Positions 1-12,775 of a stretch of 64,000 nucleotides of DNA are shown here, piece by piece. A model generated the notes under the pieces. It had not been told where the DNA came from and did no database searches. It was given only the letters and a program-made list of their open reading frames with translations. The stretch is from NCBI GenBank assembly GCA_030015575.1, contig JASDDO010000028.1, positions 27,011,154 through 27,075,153 on the forward strand, given 5' to 3'. The position numbers and the translations under genes are program-made. Source of the stretch: Agapanthus africanus. Taxonomy: Eukaryota; Streptophyta; Magnoliopsida; Asparagales; Amaryllidaceae. Position 1 is the first letter of the stretch. Every line of letters starts with the position of its first letter.

Positions 1-1845
1 CTGCTGCACATGGACGACACGATTTGTGTCTTTTTCCAAGACAATTACCATTGATAATACCGTTAAGTTTTCTACCTTAAATAGGCAAGCACTCACTTTC
101 TCCGGCTCCCTGGAGCTCAAAAGAATTGATCCCGCTTAAACCTATATTTATTAAAATCCTTAAATGTTGTTTTATATAACTCGAGAAGGTTTTATGAAAA
201 ATATTGTTTATACAATTTCAAAATAATCTCGAGAAATTATTTATATTATTTAGGGTTTTCATGGATGTGAATTTTAAGGGTTTGAGGTATTTTAGTGATA
301 AATACTTAGCTTGAATAGTTCATGGTATTTTATTATAAAACTTGCAATGTATTGGTATCTTGATGGTATTTAGTGAAACTTGTACACATTCATCTTTAGA
401 AAAAATGTAAGTTTGTCATATTTTGAAAATATATGGATTTGTAATATTTTATATAATTATAAAAAATTAAGTTTTATTAAATTAGAAAAATGCGTTTTTC
501 TTAAAAAAACGTATTTAAAACCTTTCGAAATCGAATGCTCCATAAGGAGGTCTGCATCTCGCTCTACTGGCTCAAGGATGTGCGATAATCCGCACCATCC
601 AATAGAGGGTCCCCTAAAAAGTGTTGTAGAGGCATAATCGTAAAAGGTTTTGAAATACAATTCAAAAGAAACCCAGTTTTTATAGTAAATGATATTTTAA
701 TGTAATATTGTATTCGTCACAAAAATACGTTCAAAGAGTATCGTGCTATGAAACCATGTGTGTATGTGAGAGGTAGGTAGTTATCTCGTGAATTTTCCTA
801 AAGTTATATTTAAGCAAAACAAATAAAAATGATATATACAAACTTCAAGGTATTTTAATGTAAATGTTAATTTAAAGTTATTTTGCATGATATTTTTGAT
901 TAAAAGTTGTTTCTAAGTATTGGTTTTATTTTAACAAATATGGTGTAGGAATATGAATGAAGAATATATAAGAAAAAGTGGAATTATAGAGTTTTAGAAG
1001 GAGATGTCGGTTTTAACTCCACTTACGACATATGTTTTGAAAAGAGATGTTTCAAGAAGAAGAAGAAGAGTAATTAAGAGAGACTTACTTGTTGATTATA
1101 TTAAGAAGAGATAGGAGAAGAGATTGTTGTCGTCGTGGTGACGCGGGATCGTCGGAATTTGCTTCGATCCTCGCCGGAAATTGCTCGCTTGCTAACTCCT
1201 ATTCCACTCCTCTTGTACATAGAAAATTTGAGAATTTTGGCTATAATTTTTAGAATGAGGAAGGGCTAATGCATTGGGTAGTATTTCTAGTGTGGAATTA
1301 GGGTTTTGGAATTAAAATAGAGAATTAAAATGCATTAAAATGATGATAAATAGGGAATTGGGAGATCTCTGTTTGATTGCAAAGCAATCAAACAGTGTAG
1401 AGGAGTTAGGGGTAGGGCAAGGGTCGTGTGTGCAAAACCCAGGCCTCATTGGGCACGGGGGGACCGTCGGTGCCGGCTATAAAGCCATTTTGGCCGGTCG
1501 ATTTTGGGAGTGGAGCCGTAGGATTGGTGTCACGTGTACACATCAGTATTAACTCTCTTTTGCACATGTTTGATTTGTTCAGACTTTTCATTTTTATGTG
1601 CATTGCACATGTAAACTTTTGGGCTTCCAAAAAGTTTAAAAGAAAAATCAGAAAAATATAATGTGTCTGATAGGATTCGAACACAAGGGCTACGTCACAG
1701 CAGTGCTAAGGCTTTACCAGTGAGTTACAAGTTGTTTCTTGCTGTTCTTAAACAAAAATTAACTTATAACTTGTACTCAGGCTTGTAAACTCTTTTCTGT
1801 ATATTAAACTGAAAAAAATTGTAATGTAAATTCAGATTCGTTACA
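1..1845 (-). repeat. 3' LTR of A1 (partial)
   Basis: The window opens inside this LTR. The start CTGCTGCACATGGACG matches about position 3597 in the A2 LTR and 17047 in the A1 5' LTR, so roughly 1 to 1.3 kb lies off-window. The right end is the GTTACA terminus at 1845, followed by the polypurine tract of the minus-strand element (1846-1856, read as GGAGGGTAGAA). No gene is present; frames of 60-90 codons here are chance openings in AT-rich DNA. Confidence 0.9.
1671..1730 (-). other. tRNA-like A/B-box pair in the A1 3' LTR
   Basis: On the minus strand there is a B-box match, GTTCGAATCC (complement of about 1673-1682), downstream of an A-box-like GTAACTCACTGGT (complement of about 1716-1728), with tRNA-like spacing. 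The same pair is found at the same place in the four other family A LTRs. It is not a tRNA gene, because acceptor and T-stem pairing are poor. It could be a pol III-type internal promoter or a relic of a tRNA-derived sequence captured by the LTR. Confidence 0.55.
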
Positions 1846-2307
1846 TTCTACCCTCCTTATAAAAATTCCGTCCTTGAAGTTTACAATTACATAAGGACTA
1901 ATTTAAAAATAAGTGAGGATATCTTACACGCATGTCATCTTCTCGTTCCCAAGTTGATTCTCCTGGCAAATCTTTTCTCCACATCACTCAGATGAAGTTT
2001 ACTTCCTTATTCCGAAGCGTCTTCACCTTTCGATCTAGGATCTCAACGAGTTGTTGCTCACAAGTTAGGTCTGTCTGTACAGTGAGCTTTGAGTGATCAA
2101 GGATGTGACTGGGGTTGCTCACATATCTTCGAAGCTGGGATATGTGGAACACGTTATGCACTCCTTCTAATAAGGGTGGTAGTGCCAAAAGGTATGCCAC
2201 TTCTCCGACTCATTCGAGTATGTCGAACGGTCCTATGTATCTGGGACTGAGTTTACCCCTCTTGCCAAAGCGAATCACTCCTCGGTTTGGAGAGATTTTT
2301 AAGAAAA
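1846..2307 (-). pseudogene. A1 pol C-terminus: integrase tail and chromovirus-type end
   Basis: The minus strand reads KLSPRYIGPFDILE at about 2215-2260, which is the GPY/F module at the end of Ty3/Gypsy integrases. It continues into LALPPLLEGVHNVFHISQL and EQQLVEILDRKVKTLRNKE (1988-2190), the linker and the start of a chromodomain-like tail as in Tekay/Del elements. In chromoviruses this tail guides integration to modified chromatin. The stretch is cut off from the rest of pol by the 9.4 kb insertion A2. It is fossil and not translated as it stands. The GPF and VHNVFHIS motifs make the family assignment strong; the exact clade is less certain. Confidence 0.85.
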
Positions 2308-5300
2308 TGTCATGCCCCACTTCCCAGTAGACGGAAACGGTGATGTGGGAAGCCCGCGACATATTTATTTCGAGAAGTTTATCTTCCCGGAATACATACG
2401 CTAATCCTAAAATAAGCAATATAAAATGACAAGAGAATAAACATGAGATTTAAAATTCAACAAATTTTTTTACATTCAACTTGATTCATTTACAATACAT
2501 GGTATCAATTGAAAGGAAAATACAATAATGGAAATGCCTAAACAGGTGGCATACATAAACTGAGAAAATATAAATGGCAAAGGCCTGGGTCTCGGTCTGA
2601 TCGTGCTCCTCCTCTGATATGTCTACCTACTCAGTCTCGACGGAATCTGACGAACATTCCGAGAAAAACAAAGAAGGGTGGAATGCCTGTCAACGAACTT
2701 TCACTCTGTAAGTCCCAAGGAATGAAGTGAAATATAAAGTGTAACGATAAGGAATATGTAAATCATGAAAAATGGATTGTGAATTATAATATGTCAGCTT
2801 GTCGTTTAATGTAAACATGGCAAGTTTAATTAGCATGCAGTTCTATTGTAATGTGTGAACAGTATGATAATATGTGACAAACAGGTAAGCATGGCAGTAT
2901 AGCATGAGCATGGCTAACAAGTATATCATGGCTGTGTAGTGTAATTATGGGAACATGCAGTGGATGTAGGTGTTTTAACAGGTATCTAATGTTCTCGATT
3001 CCAACAGGATGTAATCCAGGGGTAAGGAACTATGGGCCCGAATCAAATGTTAGTAACGGGACTTCAACCTAGCGTTGAAGTATTCCAAACTCAAAAGGCT
3101 ATAATTCAGGAGCAAGAAAACACGGGCCTTCATGATAGCTTGCTTGTGTTAGTAGACATGGATTCATGATTTAGTGGAACTCCTGAGATTTCATTGGATT
3201 CGCGCATGAACTACCCCAGCACCCCGTGTATTCTACATTAAAGTTAAATTTACAGGCCTTGCTCGAATCCCTGAATACATCAAGTGGCAATATAGATTTC
3301 ATGTCGATATCAAGTATTCATATCATGTATACTTGTATTCATGTCAAGTTGTATTCATGATTCGAGTCAAATCAAGTCAGGTATTCAGATTTAAGTTCAA
3401 GTATGCATGCTAGACCTTGAGTTCATGTTTGCATTGGAATCTGATTTGAGTTAGATTCAGGTTCATGATCAAGTATTCATGTTTGGTTTTAGATTCAGGT
3501 TTGAGTTTGGAATTAGACATGAGTTAGCTTCAGACTAGAGTCAGACACTTTAAACTGATTTGGATCCTGAATTAGATTCTGGAGTTATTGGTAACTGCTG
3601 CACATGGACGGCATGATTTGTTTCTTTTTCCAAGACAATTACCATTGATAACATCATTAAGTTTTCTACCTTAAATAGACAAGCACTCACTTTCTCCGGC
3701 TCTCTGGGGCTCAAGAGAATTGATCCAGCTTAAACCTATATTTACTAAAGTTCTTAATATTGTTTTATATAACTCGAGGGGTTTTTATGAAAAGTATTTT
3801 AATATAGTTTCAAAATAACCTCGAGAATATATTTATTTTATTTAAGGTTTCTATAATTGTGAATTTCAGGAATGTGGAGTATTTTAGTGATAATAGTTTA
3901 GCTTGGATAGTTCAAGATTTTTTTACTTTAAAGCTTGACTTTTGGATAACTTGAGGATATTTTGATGAAACTTGTCATTCTTTTATTTTCTAGAAAACAT
4001 GGTATTTTATTATATCTTGAAAATATGTGGTTTAATAATATTTATATAATTTTTAAACATTAATTTTATTATTAAATAGAAAATTCCGTTTTTCTTAAAA
4101 ATCGTATTAAAAATCTTTCGAGAACGAATGCTCCGTGAAGAGGTCTGCATCTCGCTTTACTAGCCTTTAGATGTGCGATAATCCGCACCATCCAATAACG
4201 GGTTCCCCAAATGGGTTGTAGAGGCATAATCGCAAAGAGTTTAATAATACTATTTGGAAGAAAACCGCTTGTATAGTACATGGTATTTTGATGAAATATG
4301 GTAACAAAAATATGTTCAAGATATTTCGTGCTATGGAAACATGTGTGTATGTGAGCGGTAAGTCATTACCCCATGAAGCTTTCTAAAGGTAAGTATTAAC
4401 AACAAACTAAAAGGTGATATTTAAATTTCATGGTATTTTCATGTAAAAGTTAGATTAAAGTTATTTAACATGATGTTTTAGAGTGAAAGTTGGTTCTAAA
4501 CATTAGTTTCATGGTTATAAACATCGGGTAAGAATTTGAATGAAAGATATCGAAGAAATAGTGAAATTTTTAGGGTTTAGAATAAAAGGTCGGTGTTAAC
4601 TCCACTTACCGACATATTTTGAAACAAAGAACTTTTTTAGAAGAAAGAGAAGAATAGGGAGGGACTTACCGTTGGATTTTGTTAAGAAGAGAGAGAGGAG
4701 GAGATTGAGGTCGTCGTGGCATCGCGGGATCACCGGAATTCTCCTCGATCCTCGCCGGAAGTTGCTAGCTTGCTAACTCCACTTCTACCCCACTTGTAGT
4801 TGAGAAATTTTGAGAGTTTTGGTTAGGGATTTCAGAATGAGGAAGGGCTAGGGTATGAGGTAGTATTTATAGTGTGTAATTAGGGTTTTGGAATTGAAAG
4901 AATGAATTAAAATGCATTTAAATTTGATTTTAAGGTGAAATTGAAGTCTATGTTTAATTTCAGGAAAATCAAACAGTGCAGGTGTGATGGGGTTAGGCCA
5001 AGGGTTTTGTGTGCAAAGCACGGGGACTATTGGCTATGGGGTGCCCGTCCCCGCCGGCCCATATAGTCATCTCGCCATCCAAAATGTGGAGGGAACCCGT
5101 TGGATCTTGGCCACGTGTCCAGGTCTGTATTCATACCCTTTTACACATGTTTATTTATTCAGACTTTTCATTTTTATGTGCAGTACACGTGTAAACTTTT
5201 GGGCTTCCAAAAAGTTTAAAAGAAAAATCATAAAAAATATAAAGTGCATGAGAGGGTTTGAACACAGGGGCTACGTCACAGCAGTGCAAGGGATTTACAA

Positions 5301-5425
5301 GTGACCTACAAGTTGTTTCTTGCAGTTATTTAGCAAAATTTATTTATAACTTGTACTCTGGCTAAGAAAATCCTTTCTGTATATTAAAAAGAAAAAATTT
5401 ATACAGAAAATTTAAAGTCATTACA
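2308..5425 (-). repeat. 3' LTR of A2
   Basis: Begins TGTCATGCCCC and ends TTACA at 5425, 3118 bases. On the minus strand the sequence CTATAAATACTA (complement of about 4861-4872) is a good TATA box. It leaves about 550 bases of U3 and an unusually long R-U5 of over 2 kb. A tRNA-like A/B-box pair lies at 5251-5311. There is no gene; 4984-5304 is an open frame only because it crosses this conserved block, and the same frame appears in the partner LTR. Confidence 0.93.
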
Positions 5426-6935
5426 TTCTACCCTCCTTGTAAAAATTTCGTCCTCGAAATTTATAGAAAGAAGTTGTAACAGATTAAGAAAAGTTTGATT
5501 ACAGTAGTGGGAAAGAAATACTGATATTGTACCGAAAGTGCATGAAAAATGTTTGAAAGAACAAAAGGATGCAAGGGTTTTGAAAAGGATGAAAAAAAGA
5601 TCGGAGGGGATTTACCAGTGTTACCTTGACCTATAGTCTCGACTTCCATAGTCACCAAAGTGAAAGCTTGACATCTTGGCACATTTCTCTGTGCATGCTA
5701 GTACATCGATGGCAGACGAGATAAAAGTGGTCCGCATGGAGGTGGTGCAAAAAGAGCTAAACGAATTGGTGGAGCTTGGATAGTTGGTCTAGCTGTAGGA
5801 ATTGGGCCAGTTCGGTTGTGTGGGCAAGTTCCTATGGTGTGTGAGGATGATCCACATATCAGACAAAGACCGTTTGCTCGACGGCAATTCTTGACTTGAT
5901 ATCCGGTCCTCTTACAATAAATTCAAAAGTTCGGATCAGTCTCAGAAAATGATCCTCCTGGCCTCATAGGTGACGATGGGAGAGTTGGCCTAGAAAAGGC
6001 TCCTCCAGTAATCTGATTGGCGGGACGTTTCATACCGACCAACTGTGGCCTTCCCTTCTTCTTAATAACAGCCTCGTAGCGACGGGCTGACTTCAAAGCT
6101 GCTTCATGTGTCAGGTATTCTCCCGTTGCTAGGGCAGCCTGGATCTCTGGGTCTAATCCTTGCTGGAAGCGCCTGGCTCTAATTTCTGCAGTAGGAATTA
6201 GATGGGCGGCGAATCTGCTGAGCATGGTAAATTCAGCATCATACTCGTCCACTGACTTATCCCACATGGATCCTTGTTGCAGGTGGATGAATTTCTGTTC
6301 CATCTCGAAGTGTGCGGTTTCTGGGGTATCAAAGAGATCACGAAAAGTTTTCCACTCGATTGGCTGCTCAAGGCGGCTCTCCTCGGCCTTTTACCAGATT
6401 CTGGCATTGTCAGTAAGCTGAAGTTTTGCTATTCTGACTCAAGCCACTTTTGGAACTTGAGCGGCGGCTAGGTCGTCTTCAATGCTCTGTGCCCATTCCT
6501 CGGCCTCAAGTGGTTTCTTCTTCCCTGAGAAGTTCTTCGGGTGTAATGCTCGAAATTGTTTCACTCCCGGTGCTTCTGCTTCAGAGCGGATGAAACTCTA
6601 TTGAAGGAGAGCGGTCAGCTCCTGCAAAATCATGCTTTGAGCCTGCTAACCTTCTAGTAAGCTTTTGATAGCCTCCAGAAGTATCGTCTGTTCAGTGAGT
6701 GGTGCGGTTACGGTAGGTGGAGGTGGTAGAATGGTAAGAATAGGTGGTGGTGTACTTCCATCGTTGGTGCTAGGGTTGCTAGGAGAATCCATCACCTTAG
6801 ATAGAGAAGAAAGATTAGGATAGATTCAACGGAAATTGAATTGCAAGAAATATAAAGTTGTTTACTCTCATATTCCTTGTTATATATTGCTTACGACTTC
6901 TGCAGAACTGATCTGCATGGGCCACCAACAAAACC
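5426..6935 (-). pseudogene. A2 internal region: gag only
   Basis: The minus strand starts near 6792 with MDSP, as does the gag of A1 (near 15931). It runs through a proline-rich head, a KSLLEG helix and a capsid-like part at 5923-6303 with SMWDKSVDEYDAEFTML, RFAAHLIPTAEIRARRFQQG and KSARRYEAVIKKKG. These match the A1 gag and the retrotransposon Gag of chromoviruses. The protein would form the virus-like particle. Nothing recognisable as protease or polymerase follows before the polypurine tract at 5428-5438. It is a fossil with several breaks. The likely role while active was a particle-forming, non-autonomous derivative. Confidence 0.8.
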
Positions 6936-7236
6936 TGTCATGTCCCGCTTCCCGGTAGACGAAAACGGTGATATGGCAAGCCCACAATGTATTTATTTCG
7001 AAAATGTTATCTTCCCGGAATACATACGTTAAGCGTAAAATAAGCAATATAAAATGACAAGAGAATAAACATGAGATTTAAAATTCAACAAATTTATTTA
7101 CATTCAACTTGATTTATTTACAATACATGGTATCAACTGAAAGGAAAATACAAGAATGGAAATGCCTAAACATGTGGCATACATAAACTGAGAAAATATA
7201 AATAGTCTAGGCTTGGGTCTCGGTCTGATCATGCTC

Positions 7237-8812
7237 TGTTCATATCAGATTTTTGCATTTTTATACCGCCCAATTTTTATCACATTGCTTATCGGTAGGT
7301 ACTCTTGAGCCGTGTTTGCTAGTTAATTGCAGGATACAGGTTCTCAGCTCTAAACAGTGAAATTCATAGAAAAGCACGACAAATTCCGGATTACTGCCAA
7401 CCACAGATAAAACACGGGTCTCCGCTCTCTATCCGTATGTTGTCGCACACCAGTTTAAAGGACAAAATGGCAAATCGATGTCATTTTCATGCACAAAGCG
7501 CAATGTCAACACAAGATCCAACATATCTACGCGGAGCTCAAGGAAATCATGGCAAAAGATCCACATCACATCACCTTTTGATCTACTGAAATTATGGAAG
7601 AAATGTGAAGAGCTTCTGAGAAACAACATATACCACACTGAAGAGTACTGCATACCAGGGAAAATCACCAAAACTGAAGGCCCAAATCCTTATTAAGGCC
7701 GCGGTTCCGTGCATAAGCACGCTTAGGCCGCGGAACCGCGGCCTGATTAAGTCGGCAGAAGATTCTTTTCTAGGGGCTTTTTGGTCATTTCATTTTTGTT
7801 CTGAATGTTGCCCTAGAGTTTCTGTTGCCTGCCTATAAATAGTCCAGAACTTGCCAAAGCCAAGGATGCTTATTCTTGTATTTAGATTTTAGGATATATG
7901 TTGTTCTTCTTCCTCTTCTCATCTCTTCTCCATTAAAACCTTGTAGTAAGCTTTTGTGAGTGAAGTGATGAATAAAAGAGTTCTTGTTGTTACCATGCTT
8001 GTCTTGTTATGTTGCTAATGATAATTGCTTGTATTTTTCATTTGCTAATCTAGTTGTTGTTATTTGTTGTTTGTTTCTTTCTTGTTCTCTTTTTCTTTAT
8101 CCTTAACAACAATGATGCTTAAGCTTGATCCTTACCAAGGTGAGGTCTCAAATAGCTAGTTGTAATCTTCTAACCTCCTTCTTTCTATCTTCCTCCTTTT
8201 GTTGTATTCTCTTTTTTCTTATAATGGGTGAGTGGTTTTCTTACTTGTTAGGGTAGGATAAGGAAAGTTTGAGAGAAGGAAATCTCTCTCACTCTTTCCT
8301 TGCCCAACATCTTAATTCGGACTCCCGTTAATTGAACCACAATCCGCTCCCTACGGCACCCTATCCTACATGATAGCGGTGATTCCTTAGTGAGACCGGT
8401 TGTGGTTGAATTAACCGGAGGTTAAGGCTAAGAGCCAAGAACGGACGTACAAGCACCAAAAGGAAGAACTTAAGCGTTGGAAAGCCTAGCTTATACTCGC
8501 AAGTTCCTTCCTAGTCGTGCTAATCCCCGTTGTTGCCGATTACCGTAACACCGATATTAAGAGTGGCAACGAAAGAAGTGAGCGACTCCTAACTCAAACT
8601 AACCTAATCCTAACCCTAACAAGCTCTCTTTATATATCATTTTAGCACATAGTTAATCTCAAAACAAACCTAGACATTTGGACTTAACTCGTTAAAGCAC
8701 ATAGAAAAAGATTTCCATCTCCCTGCGAACGACCCGTACTCAACCGGCTAGCTACAAGCGAAACCGTCTTGATTGTGGTAATTAACTAAGCACGCAAAAA
8801 CTCTACCAATCA
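7237..8812 (+). mobile_element. Solo LTR of family E inside the A2 LTR
   Basis: Starts TGTTCATATCAG, ends CTCTACCAATCA, 1576 bases, flanked by TGCTC at 7232-7236 and 8813-8817. It matches the LTRs of E (22217-23536 and 28424-29638) but is a diverged subtype. It contains the CCGCGG-type GC-rich hairpin near 7700-7745 and the TATA box CTATAAATAG at 7833-7842. No internal region remains, as expected after recombination between two LTRs. There is no coding content; 7478-7696 is a chance open frame. It must be younger than A2. Confidence 0.93.
7833..7842 (+). promoter_or_regulatory. TATA box of the solo E-type LTR
   Basis: CTATAAATAG occurs here and at the same position in both LTRs of E (22717-22726 and 28912-28921), downstream of the GC-rich hairpin. 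This is the expected place for an LTR core promoter. Confidence 0.7.
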
Positions 8813-11514
8813 TGCTCCTCCTCTAAGATGTCTACCTCCTCAGTCTCCACGGAATCTAACGAACATTCCAAGAAAAATAAAGAAGGGTGGAATGCCCGTC
8901 AGCGAACTTTTGCTCGGTAAGTCCCAAGGAATGAAGTGAAATATAAAGTGTAATGATAAGGAATATGTATATCATGAAAAATGGATTGTGAATTATAATA
9001 TGTTAGCTTGTCGTTTAATGTAAACATGGAAAGTTTATTTAGCATGCAGTTCTATTGTAATATGTGAACAGTATGATAATATGTGACAAACAGGTAAGCA
9101 TAGCATTATAGCATGAGCATGGCTAACAAGTATATCATGGCCGTGTAGTGCAAGTATGGGAACATGCAGTGGATGTAGGTGTCTTAACATGTCTCTATTT
9201 GGGTTATACTAATTTAACGTAAGTTCAAGCGTGAATGTCAATCAATCTCAAGAGTGTTCTCGAATCCAACAGGCTGTAATCCAGGGGTAAGAAACCACGG
9301 GCCCGAATCAAGTGTTAGTAACAGGACTTCAACCTAGCGTTGAAATATTCTAAACTCAACAGGCTATAATTCAAGAGCAAGAAAACACGGGCCCTCATGA
9401 TAGGTTACTTGTGTTAGTAGACATGGATTTATGATCTAGTGGAACTCCTGAGATTTCATTGGATTCACGCATGAACTACCCCAGCACCCCGTGTATTCTA
9501 CATTACAGTTAAATTTACAGGCCTTGCTTGAATCCATGAATACATCAAGTGGCAAGATAGAGTTCATGTCGATATAGAGTATTCATGTCAAGTATACTTG
9601 TATTCTGGTCAAGTTGTATCCATGGTTCGAGTCAAGTCAAGTCAGGTATTCAGGTTTAGGTTCAAGTATGCATGCTAGACCTTGAGTTCATGTTTGCATT
9701 AGAATCTGATTTGAGTTGGATTCAGGTTCATGATCAAGTATTCATATTTGGTTTTAGATTCAGGTTTGAGTTTGTATTTAGACATGAGTTTGACTCAGAC
9801 TAGAGTCAGACACTTTAAACTGATTTGGATCCTGAATTAGATTCTGGAGTTATCGGTAACTGCTGCACATGGACGGCAGGATTTATGTCTTTTTACAAGA
9901 CAAGTACCATTGATAACACCGTTAAGTTTTCTACCTTAAATAGACAAGCACTCACTTCCTCCGGCTCCTTGGGGCTCAAGAGATTTGATCCAGCTTAAAC
10001 CTATATTTAATAAAGTCCTTAATATTGTTTTATATAACTCGAGGGGGTTTTATGAAAAGTATTTTAATATAGTTTCAAAATTACCTCGAGAATATATTTA
10101 TTTTATTTAAGGTTTCTATAATTGTGAATTTTAGGAATGTGGAATATTTTAGTGATAATAGTTTAGCTTGGATAGTTTAAGATTTTTTTACTTTAAAGCT
10201 TGACTTTTGGATAACTTGAGAATATTTTGATGAAACTTGTCATTCTTTTATTTTCTAGAAAACATGGAATTTTATTATATCTTGAAAATATGTGGTTTAA
10301 TAATATTTATATAATTTTTAAACATTAATTTTATTATTAAGTAGAAAATTCCATTTTTCTTAAAAATCGTATTAAAAATCTTTCGAGACTGAATGCTCCA
10401 TGAGAAAGTCTGCATCTCGCTCTACTAGACCTAGGATATACGATAATCCGCACCATTCAATAACAGGTTCCCCAAATGGGTTGTAGAGGCATAATCGCAA
10501 AGAGTTTAATAATACTATTTAAAAGAAAACCGCTTGTATAGTACATGGTATTTTGATGAAATATGGTAACAAAAATATGTTCAAGATACATCGTGTTATG
10601 GAAACATGTGTGTATATGAGCGGTAGGTCATTACCCTATGAAGCTTTCTAAAGGTAAAGTATTAACAACATACTAAAAGGTGATATTTAAAGTTCATGGT
10701 ATTTTCATGTAAAAGTTTGATTAAAGTTATTTAACATGATATTTTAGAGTGAAAGTTGGTTCTAAACATTAGTTTCATGGTTATAAACATAGGGTAAGAA
10801 TTTGAATGAAAGCTATGGAAGAAATAGTGAAGTTTTTAGGGTTTAGAATAAAAGGTCGGTGTTAACTCCACTTACCGACATATTTTGAAACAAATAACTT
10901 TTTTAGAAGAAAGAGAAGAATAGGGAGGGACTTACCGTTGGATTTTGTTAAGAAGAGTGAGAGGAGGAGATTGAGGTCATCGTGGCATCGCGGGATCGCC
11001 GGAATTCTCCTCGATTCGCCGGAAGTTACTAGCTTGCTAACTCTACTTCTACCCCACTTGTACTTGAGAAATTTTGAGAGTTTTGGCTAGGGATTTCAGA
11101 ATGAGGAAGGGCTAGGGCATGGAGTAGTATTTATAGTGTGGAATTAGGGTTTTGGAATTGAAATAATGAATTAAAATGCATTTAAATTTGATTTTAAGGT
11201 GAAATTGAAGTCTATGTTTAATTTCAGGAAAATCAAACAGTGCAAGTGTGATGGGACTAGGCCAAGGGTTTTGTGTGCAAAGTACGGATTCTATTGGCTA
11301 CGGGGTGCCCGTCCCCATCGGCCCATATAGTCATCTCGCCGGCCAAAATGTGGAGGGAGCCCATTGGATCTTGGCTACGTGTCCAGGTCTGTATTCATAC
11401 CCTTTTGCACATGTTTATTTATTCAGACTTTTCATTTTTATGTGCAGTGCACGTGCAAATTTTTGGGCTTCCAAAAAGTTTAAAAGAAAACTCATAAAAA
11501 ATATAAAGTGCCTG

Positions 11515-11575
11515 AGAGGGTTTGAACACAGGGGCTACGTCACAACAGTGCAAGGGCTTTACAAGTGACCTACAA
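11515..11575 (-). other. tRNA-like A/B-box pair in the A2 5' LTR
   Basis: The minus strand reads an A-box-like GTAGGTCACTTGTAAA and, about 30 bases on, a B-box-like GTGTTCAAACCC. It is the same block as 1671-1730 and 5251-5311. This is in the full-length 5' LTR, within U3 and upstream of the pol II TATA box. Stem pairing is too poor for a tRNA. Confidence 0.55.
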
Positions 11576-11694
11576 GTTGTTTCTTGCCGTTCTTTAGCTA
11601 AATTTATTTATAACTTGTACTCAGGCTAAGAAACCTCTTTCTCTACATTAAAAAGAAAAATTTTGTCCAGAAAATTTAGAGTCGTTACAGAAAA

Positions 11695-12493
11695 CATGGT
11701 CTCCAGGTTGGAACTCAAGGTGTCGGCGCTTTGCATCTGCCCAATGTTTCTGTCGATCTTGGGCATTGCGCATTCTTTTCCTGATCGTGTGAACTACGTC
11801 CACAGTTGCCACGATCATCTCCACAAGGTGTAGGTGATCTTCCCACAAACCTCCGAAGTCTAACATATAAGCTCTTAGCATGTCTTCTAGAATCTGAATT
11901 GTTCTCTCAGACTGTCCGTCCGTTTATGGATGGTAAGCCATGCTGAAGTTCAGACTCGTTCCCAGGCTCGCTTGCAGACTCTGCAAAAACTGTGATCGAA
12001 ATCTGGTATCTCGATCGGAGATGATGCAAACTAGTACTCCATGTAATCTTATGATCTCCTACATGAGTTCATGGGTATCAAATATTTTACACTTTGAGGT
12101 TAAATATTACTTTAGATTCATTCTTACCTCCATATACTTCTTTACTAGCGTCTCAGTAGATTGGCCAACTCGAAAGGGAATAAAGTGAGCCGATTTGGTG
12201 AGTCGATCCACAATAACCCATACTGCGTCGTTACCCTTCGTGCTGCGAGGAAGGGCAGTCATGAAATCCATGGTAATGTGCTGCCATTTCCATTCTGGGA
12301 TTGGTAACGGCTGAAATAGACCAGCAGTTCTGTGATGTTCAGCCTTCACTTGGTGACGCACCAAACATTTGGCTACACTTCTGGCTACTTCGCGCTTCAT
12401 TTCATGCCACCAGTAGTGTTGCCGTAGATCTTTGTATATTTTGGTACCACCGGGATGTACTGAGTAAAGAGAGCTATGTGCTTCTTTCATCAA
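11695..12493 (-). pseudogene. A1 integrase, N-terminal and core part
   Basis: The minus strand shows the zinc-binding region near 12400-12490 (SSLYSVHPGGTKIYKDLR, then QHYWWHEMKREVA and KCLVRHQVK). The catalytic core follows near 12180-12290 (HITMDFMTALPRS, DAVWVIVDRLTKSAHFIPF). The GDHVF segment near 11700-11770 leads toward the C-terminal domain. Integrase joins the cDNA to target DNA. The rest of the protein lies at 1846-2307, split away by A2. It is a fossil with several breaks. The motifs are characteristic of Ty3/Gypsy. Confidence 0.85.
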
Positions 12494-12775
12494 CTCTTCT
12501 CAATCTGGGTCATTTGGTACACATAATCTACTTCCATATCTCAAGGATCCGTCTTCGTGGATGATGAAGTCGGTTCTAAGTCCACTTTCTACTTGTTCTC
12601 GGATCTTTTGTAGCTTAGTATCATTTGCTTGAGCTGCCTTGATCTAATTAACAATAGTAGACTGAACTTGTATGTTCATCAAATACGAAGCGTTACGTGG
12701 CATAACTATTTTGATCGCCAATCCGTGTAATTCATATTGTAGCTTCCACTGAGCGGTGAGATTCATTGCTAATGG

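Larger units (their letters stand above)
2308..11689 (-). mobile_element. Element A2: gag-only relative of A1, inserted in A1 integrase
   Basis: A complete, bounded insertion on the minus strand with 3' LTR 2308-5425, internal 5426-6935 and 5' LTR 6936-11689 (the last enlarged by a solo LTR). The target duplication is GAAAA at 2303-2307 and 11690-11694. The internal part is only about 1.5 kb. It has a polypurine tract (5428-5438) and gag-like reading, but no RT, RNase H or integrase. It would have needed proteins from a relative such as A1. In a hand-compared stretch of about 180 bases its LTRs differ at about five sites, so it is younger than A1, as the nesting requires. The gag is decayed by several breaks. 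Confidence 0.92.
6936..11689 (-). repeat. 5' LTR of A2, interrupted by a solo LTR
   Basis: Starts TGTCATGTCCCG at 6936 and ends GTTACA at 11689. Without the 1581 bases added by the nested solo LTR it is 3173 bases, close to its partner's 3118. The minus-strand TATA box is the complement of 11128-11135, and the tRNA-like A/B-box pair is at 11515-11575. The internal DNA next to it (6912-6935) lacks the usual initiator-Met primer site. Confidence 0.92.

Noticed and set aside
4984-5304. Conserved 106-codon frame, repeated at 11248-11568
   Set aside because: Both copies are the same segment of the two A2 LTRs on the non-coding strand and cross the tRNA-like block; similarity is due to LTR identity.
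6936-7236. Independent truncated element starting at 6936
   Set aside because: It is simply the first 300 bases of the A2 5' LTR, which resumes at 8818 after the solo E-type LTR.
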